A stretch of 64,000 bases of DNA, taken from contig OY759262.1 in the NCBI GenBank assembly GCA_963662155.1, positions 15,229,282 through 15,293,281 on the forward strand, in the 5' to 3' direction. Source of the stretch: Lamellibrachia columna (Eukaryota; Annelida; Polychaeta; Sabellida; Siboglinidae). Shown here piece after piece: positions 56,932 through 64,000 of this stretch. The notes under the pieces were generated by a model. That model saw only the letters and a program-made list of their open reading frames with translations. It was not told the DNA's origin and ran no database searches. Position 1 is the stretch's first letter; every line of letters starts with the position of its first letter. The position numbers were made by a program, and so were the translations under genes.

Positions 56932-57499
56932 GCGTGTCACAAGTTAATGTATAACGCTCCAGAACTTGCTTGGTGTACCCGCTCGCAACAACAATTCACA
57001 CGATGCTGTTGCGATAACAAACGTTAACCCTACCTCCTCAATGACGCCCCGTCGATTTGGCTGAGATCAAACACGTACATCTGGCGGCCGCCGCTCTAGA
57101 AGCCGACCTGGCCAATATGTTGACGCCAAAGGACACGATGACAGCGACATGTTCAGCGCCTAGGCAACACTTTATGTGCATATACAGTCAGCCGGGAACG
57201 ACACTCGTGATGACTCGAATTGATCTATCCATACGCACTTGGCGTCACGCATGACCTGTTTCTGCGGCATTTAAATTATGATACCGAACTGACCAACGCA
57301 ATTATGACCGTCTGGGTCAAAAGAAGCGACACGTCGTACGCATGCTGACGTCACTCGTGGTCTATCTTGAACGCATTTACTGTGACTAATAATGAATAGA
57401 CTGTGTACCGACACTTAGTGTTGTAAGTATTTCCGGAACACAAGTAACTATAATAATCGTTCAATTCTGCCTACGTTTGATTCGAATATGTATCTGCAT
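56931..57499. other. No gene recognised
   Basis: Unique-looking sequence. Confidence 0.4.
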
Positions 57500-57653
57500 C
57501 AGAAATAGCTATTTCGGGGGTTGGCGGTGGGGTGGGGGTGGGGGCCATGGCTCCCTTTTTCGCTTAGATTCACTAGTGGGTGGCTAAACTTGTACGGTGC
57601 CAATTTCCCTTCAATTGTCGAGCACTCAGCATACGTCATTGATCACGCCACTG
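57500..57653. mobile_element. Decayed hAT-like MITE related to the one at 53.7 kb
   Basis: The right end (reverse complement CAGTGGCGTGATCAATGACG) and the internal GGCTAAACTTGTACGGTGCC resemble the 53.7-kb element, which has GACTAAACTTACACCTCCCC. The left CAG end is eroded, and no target duplication is seen. Confidence 0.45.
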
Positions 57654-60600
57654 CCAGTCGACGTCTCCTCGCAAACCCACTTGTTTATAATCTGATTGTC
57701 GGCCTAGTTTCATTTCATTATCTGTACGCAACGCCAACAGCTAAGCGACCGGTGAAAGTCATGGAACAGAAAACATATAATATCGTCTTGCTTTAAATAA
57801 AATATAATTTCAAGAAGTAATTTGTCTTATTTTATGCATTTTGATCAGAACACATTTGACCATTGCTTATTTCTAGTTTATTTGATATTAGTCATACACG
57901 GGTTTGTTGTTATTCAGGGAGACACGTGGAGATATTTCAATCTACTTTCTACCTTTCTACCTGTACGGCACAAGTCAATAGCTTACGCCTACATACACTC
58001 TCAATTATGTGTCTGGAGAATAAAGTTGGTTCGTTGGCGTTTCGGATAATCTAAAATGTGAAATATCTCGTTTTATGTTGACAACTAAACTTTTTATCAG
58101 TTGATCTCTACGCGAAAAACACCGGACACGCCATGTATTACATTACTCTTGGGCCCTTGAGTAATAAATAATAGGGTCACGAGGATATGAGATACCTTAG
58201 TCTTACTGTTTAATCAGTAGGCCTATCTGGTGTGATGTATCCAGGCAAACACATTATATTTATTCTCCTCAAGTTTCGACGCCAGTCTATGACTATTGAT
58301 GTCGCTTAAAAATCCCCCGTTCTACGCGTCCACCCCCGCCTCGCCTCACTTCCCCAACACACTAAAACTTTCGCGGAACTGTTCAGGCCAACACGCTTGT
58401 GTATACATAAATTATGAGATCCCGCTCGCTTTCCATTTGACCTCTTGCTCGGGTCACGCTTCGAGAGTCTGGACCACGTGACATAAACATCGCGGAAACA
58501 TTCGAGAAAGCATGAGTTCTATTCATTTTAACAACGCTTTGTGTTTTCTGCCGTAGTCAGATCATTAGAAGTACCCCAATCAGTTCGGATTTGTCTCGAT
58601 TAAAAAATAATTGCCGCATGCAATACGCACAGTGAACGTTTCGTTCGACAAGAACAAGTTGAGACATGTTTTTCGTGTCAGCTTATTGAGTTGAAGTGGT
58701 GTTCATCCATAGCGGTCATCACTATTTTCACATTTTACCAGTCAAATATGTTGCATTTTGTTGCTGTTTTAGTGAAATTATACTTGCTGCAGTTGCGTTT
58801 TAATATTAGTTTGTTAAAATAGCCGCTATTAATCTAAGTACAGCCTACGAACAACCCTTGTCCCCTTCGACGTGTAGTCGACGCCTCCCACTGGCTGATT
58901 AATATGCGGGGAATTCCCCTTCCAGCGTGGAAGCCCTAACAGACCTAGCGAAAGCTGTATGTTTCGCTCAGTCTAGACGAGAAGACAAGCCCGGACAGAA
59001 CCTTTGCAGCGAGTTGCCGCCGTATTTCAAAGTAGGTTTGTTCGTTTGCTTCTGTATGACACGCGTTTCCGCCACATCGCCGGCGGTTCTCGCCTGGCGT
59101 GGCCGCTTGGGCCTGTCAGGTTGCTTGTCTCTGTGAATATTTCAGTATGTATACATAAATTACAGCTCGTTGACAGTTGACATTCGCCGTTTGGGCAAAA
59201 TTGTGCTCGGTCAGCAAAGCGTTACAAATGACAGCGATTGTAGTTAGTGGATTATCAGGCATGTTTATTAAGCCTGTAGCAAACGCGTGTTCAAATGTCA
59301 AGTTGACATCTGCGAACCATTGAAATTCGTGACCCTCCCGGGCCGAGGCGTTTTCGATTTTTCAGAATTGCTTTGCTGCGCCCAGCAATAAATACACTGT
59401 CGAGAAGACGCATGCGTGCATCCAGCACAGCTGTCAAAACCAACGTTATGGTTGACTGTCAGGTCTATTGTTTTTTTTAATAATTTGGCTTAATAATATT
59501 AACGTCTGTGTGCACACACCATGTCAAGATGGGCACACGCGACAGGTTACACATTTACCCGCTGTTTGGGAAACTACTTTCCGTGGCATAGATACCGTGG
59601 TCCACGTAGAAGTGACCCAGCCCCCCCCCCAAAGATTTTGTTGTCTCATCCGACACATTCTTTCCCCCACGCGCCTTGTGTTCAGCTGATAGGCACCCAT
59701 TTTGAAATTAAACGACCTGGTAAGACAACTTGTATTTGTTATACGTATATATTAATTACCCTAATTAATTACTATAATTAAGTTAATTACCCTTCGGGGC
59801 GAAAGGTAGGGCGGGCCTGGTCACAAGAATAAATTTTCGGATATTTAAACTAATATTTTCGTATAATTTTCATTCACCAGGTATACCCATTGTCCTCCTC
59901 CTATGCTTCTTTAAGTTTGCACAGATAATCTGTAGCAATATGTCTGCATATTCAGAAAATTAAAGATATATAGCTTGTAAACTTATGAAGATAGATGCAC
60001 CTGAAAACAAGTCAAAATAACGGATGCGATTTTGACCGCTTAATAGGACATTACAGACACAGTTTTAATGTAAATGCTTATTTTTTGCGTGAGTACTCAA
60101 GTATAGCCACTTAGTCATTAGTAAAAAATTAAGTAAATTCTGAAACATCAACTTTCTTGATTTTTTTAAATTTTAATACAGAAAATCAGGGACATGTCTG
60201 TGGTGAATTGCATTGACAATGTCGTTCACGATATGGTTGTCTGATATTCTTTCAGTGATTTCATTCTAATTCCAAGGTCGTCACTGCCCAAAGTGTCGCT
60301 TCTACGACGAACATGTCCCGAAACTAGCCAGTATTTTTATGACACAAAAAATTATGTTTTTCGAAGAGATAATATTCAGATTAGTATGAAATCCTCGATT
60401 TATGGACCTATAATATTATTCTATGATGTAAATACTTACCTTCATTTTGCAAAATTTTTATCTATGCCCACATAATAATATAATGTAATACTTACATGAT
60501 ATCAGTCTGCATTCGGGAGCCCGGCGATTTATGCACTATGTGGGCTTATGCAAATAGAAGAATTCGGACCTGTTTCTTTCGAAAAACACTTTTTGGTGAT

Positions 60601-62830
60601 AAAAGTGGTATAGTCAGGTTGATTTTACAGTTAAATATATAAATTATGCCTTATACAGGTATATCCCGTCCACATCGCGTATTTTAAGTTGGAGCCGGAA
60701 TCGCTAGTTTTGAAAGGTTAACTGCACATGTTATCATTTGTTAAAATCCTCGTCTACAATAATTTTTTTTAACTATTATTAGGAGTCAAGACAACGGTTA
60801 TAGGCATTTATTTCCACCAAGTACAGACCCGACATTAAGGCATTTTCCTTTAATCACAGTGTTGTGCACAATTTTATAGAATAAGATTCGTTTTTCACTA
60901 GTTAATTCAATTGGTTAATTCAACATCGATTGCCTCGTTTTGAGGAACCCGTATAATCTTTCAGCATTGACTACAGTGCAATCGTGTGATAAAATAGCTA
61001 ATATATTATCATAACAGGTGTAGTTTTAAGCATATGTTTAGCTAAATTTCCTTGTTTCGTTTCTTTCATAATTTATGAGACTGAAGTACAAGATGATGAC
61101 AAAAAAATGTACGCATGGATGGAGTAGGCACATATAAAATACAACACTTAACGACAAGAACACGAATAATAATTTTTTTTAATTGAAATAAAAAATAAGA
61201 CCGTTAATGTATAAAAGAGACATTTCGTGAGACATTCATATCGCTAGTTAAACTCGTCATGACTGCGCGATAGTCAGATCTTTTGTTAATTCAGTTTTAC
61301 AAGACGTCACGAGGGTCACTCGCGAGGTTAAGAGCCCCGTAAGTGCGCGGCTCGACCCCCCCCCCCATATACGCCTAACTAAACAAAGTAGCTCTGTGAC
61401 CGCTGAACAAGGCTCTCGAATGTCGTCCACAGATCATAAATCATCATGAAATTAGTGAACGAAAACACGAAGAAAGCAGGATGTGGCGTATAGAGTGGGC
61501 GGTGGATGCGAGAGGCGACCGTAGTCCCAATTAGTCTAATAGTCTCTAAGTAGCCGTATTTTCAACTCGGACATATCAGACAAAACGTAACGAATGACAT
61601 CAAGAAATCATGCCTTGCCCGATTTTAGGCGTTGCTGTTAACATAGTGGTAATCATTTAATGGGGGTGAGGGTCGGTTGGCAAAACACATCCTGGACGGA
61701 AATTACAGTAAATGCCTGGGGAATGAATGCAGTTCACGGCCACAGGCCCTCACTCGTGCGTTGTGGACGTTCCACGCATTTGGACGGTTGTGGCATTTAT
61801 TAAATGTGTCAATGATTTAACAGGGTGATGATGGTGCTGAAATATTTAGTTTGTGCCAATCTTCCTGGCTGACTTTGTTAAACAGCGACCTTCACGGGCC
61901 ACCAATTGCATCATCCACGAGCATGCGCAATGCGAGCTAGCCGCCGTCGTTTCCCGCCAAATTTCCAGACACCCAGCCGCGGCGCGGCGTCCTCTTCTGC
62001 AAATAGAACTAGCGCGGATAGTCTCGCTGTGTGCGAAAGATACTGCAAAACAACACTAGTGCGTTGTTATTACGGAAGATTCGAGTCCAGCGGCTGCTTT
62101 GATTTATGTACAGAAAACCCCGACCTGTTGACTTCCCCGCATTCACAGCGTATTGTAACGCAAAGGTTAAATATAACAATGCATTTTTATCGTTTTAATT
62201 TATCTTAATAAATGCGTCAGCAAATAGCCCGCCGGATCTTCCTGTTAGTCTAGAGTTGTTTGCCTTGTTTCGTCTCGAATAATATAACATTATATTTTTA
62301 TAAGTTTTGATTTATTATGTAGTTGCTCTTCTACTTGAGAGGCTGCTTCAATGTATGTCGTTAAAATTATATTTGCACAATATTTGTACAATAAAATTAA
62401 TCAGCCCAGGCCTCGTTATATTTATGATAATTTAGTTAGCTTCAGTTATTAGTCGCGCTTCTGTTTTATTCTGTAAATCACACCCGATTTACCCACGGAA
62501 AAGCCCCCGATTTCGTACACTCATGTATTTACAGCTATAGTTAAGAGGTCATAGTGCTTTATTGTTTTCTCTTTCACAATGAATTCTCCTATAGACAAAA
62601 GTACACCTGAATTTAAATAATGTTTACGATTGTTTCATTTGTTGTACCCAATTAGCCGACTACGAGTTACGACAACTTATGCAATGACCCGTCATTACAC
62701 ATCTCTTTCGCATATTTTAGGTATACGTGGTTATCAGGTCCACGTAGACATGACGTCGTGTGTGTCTTATCAGAATAACGCATCGCGGTTTGCGAAGTGT
62801 TACCTTCCGTTAACTAGCCAGTGGTTCAAT
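57654..62830. other. No gene recognised
   Basis: Five kilobases without recognisable exons, transposons or satellites. Short frames (for example near 57820-58054, 59468-59781 and 61853-62208) overlap in several phases and show no domain. The sequence could be intronic or intergenic. Confidence 0.4.
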
Positions 62831-62837
62831 CGCTTAT

Positions 62838-62908
62838 GAGTCACCAACACCGGGGCTCGAACACAAACGTCTACAGGGCGGCGTCAGTCATCGCGCGGCC
62901 GCCCGACA
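62838..62908 (-). mobile_element. Possible tRNA-derived fragment
   Basis: The minus strand reads GGGCGGCCGCGCGATGACTG and, about 35 bp later, GTGTTCGAGCCCCGGTG, close to a box B plus T-arm. No acceptor stem pairing or tail was found. Confidence 0.25.
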
Positions 62909-63915
62909 TTACGTAGACTTGACCTTTAGGGGCAGCAATTGTCTTATATCGATTTCTTGCCGAGGCGAAAGTATGACTCGTCATTTATGTACGCGAGTAC
63001 ACACGATTTGGTTTTGTTGCGAGCATTACTCGACGGGAGTACTCGACATGGGCGCGGCGTACGGGACGACATTAACCTACGCGAGTGAATCTGCTTGTCT
63101 TGAACATGCCTTAGACGATAATCCGTACACGAATAGGAGTTTGTTTAGCTCTGAATTTGCACTGAATTACTAGCTTACCGTCTGTAATCGGACAGTGTAT
63201 TGTGTCTCTAGAGGCAACGCAAAGGGAAATCATCTTTGTTTAAAAATATGCATATTATGCACAGTGGTTGTAAACTTAAGCAAACATTCACGCGTGTAAT
63301 TATTAAACCGCAGGTGACGCCGAGAAACAAGTTTTGAATAGATCGTTAATCAACTGAAAACAGCGCCGACAATGCGCTATTTGAATAAATACACTTCATT
63401 CGCCGTTAACTGAACACCTGATGTTTTGCGTATGCCAACACCATTGGGGTCACGCAGGCGTGTGTTCTGACAGCTATTAGAAGCGATTAAGACAGTGTTG
63501 CGTGACTTTATTAAAGAGTGACGCGGAGTGATTGAATGGCCCGTCGGCAAGTCAGACTTAACTAAACACTCATTTCCGCTTTGTAGATCCTCCGTGGGTT
63601 ATCGGTTTCACGTTTGTGTAGCGCTGGTTTGACATCGAGTGATTAACGATTTCGGAGTAGAGTCTATGTTTTCGAAGGTAGAAGTCACTGAAACTGACCA
63701 CTGTCTTGCATGGAAAGTTACGGGGGTCACGAGAGAGCAGCGAAAGTCATACTCTCGTATGCTGCCATTTTAAAGGACACCACAACTAAGTAAGGAAATG
63801 TGGTTCTTCGCATAGATCACACAAAATATAGGTATTACGTATAATATGACGCGCACAGACGCACAAACACACCTTCGCCCCCCGTAATTTCTTTTTTAGT
63901 TGCTCTCGTGCACTA
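62909..63915. other. No gene recognised
   Basis: Unique-looking sequence. Confidence 0.4.
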
Positions 63916-63916
63916 T

Positions 63917-64000
63917 TTACATTACATCGACGTAATTGTATTATATTAATTTTATTTACATCACATTGATGTAATTGTATTATATTAATTTTATTTACAT
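63917..64000. repeat. 39-bp tandem repeat, two units, running off the window
   Basis: GTAATTGTATTATATTAATT starts at 63932 and again at 63971. The array may continue beyond the window. Confidence 0.9.

Noticed and set aside
61853..62208. Overlapping 68- and 100-codon frames
   Set aside because: No recognisable protein pattern; two phases are open at once.

Overview
This is eukaryotic, non-coding-rich DNA, most likely from a marine invertebrate; a lophotrochozoan such as a gastropod mollusc is my best guess, held weakly. The evidence is a spliced bZIP gene with GT-AG introns, non-LTR retrotransposons of a CR1-like type, a piggyBac-type element flanked by TTAA, hAT-like and other inverted-repeat elements, tRNA-headed SINE-like sequences, and a very high density of micro- and minisatellites (TA, TG, TGCG/ACGC, GA, and units of 9 to 61 bp). 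There are no operons, bacterial ribosome-binding sites, rRNA genes or CRISPR arrays.

Layout. 0-2 kb: two small candidate exons of an unrecognised, possibly SAM-domain gene. 2.0-3.1 kb: a non-autonomous piggyBac-type element that keeps only the transposase N-terminus. 3.2-26 kb: no convincing gene, but palindrome clusters, satellites (including a 93-unit 16-bp array at 18.1-19.6 kb) and one copy of a long-TIR element (10.58-11.29 kb). 26.65-30.57 kb: the only gene I can assemble in full, a three-exon bZIP transcription factor of the Fos/ATF3/BATF group (369 residues). Its second intron holds a 34-unit 18-bp array. 31.0-32.4 kb: a 5'-truncated but open LINE reverse transcriptase on the minus strand. 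32.7-40 kb: a possible solo LTR, direct duplications, a 26-bp perfect hairpin and the second long-TIR element. 40.8-47.8 kb: three more copies of the same LINE family, two of which have grown internal minisatellites from their own sequence. 48-57.7 kb: local duplications, a second LINE type fragment, a broken TRAF-like pseudogene, SINE-like sequences, two minisatellites, hAT-like MITEs and a candidate promoter with a first exon. 57.7-64 kb: largely featureless.

Functionally the window is one regulatory gene set in a transposon- and satellite-rich landscape. The bZIP gene carries two perfect CRE octamers in its own first coding exon. The LINE family can be pieced together as ORF1 with an SGNH-esterase-like end, then ORF2 endonuclease, then reverse transcriptase, but no copy here is complete.
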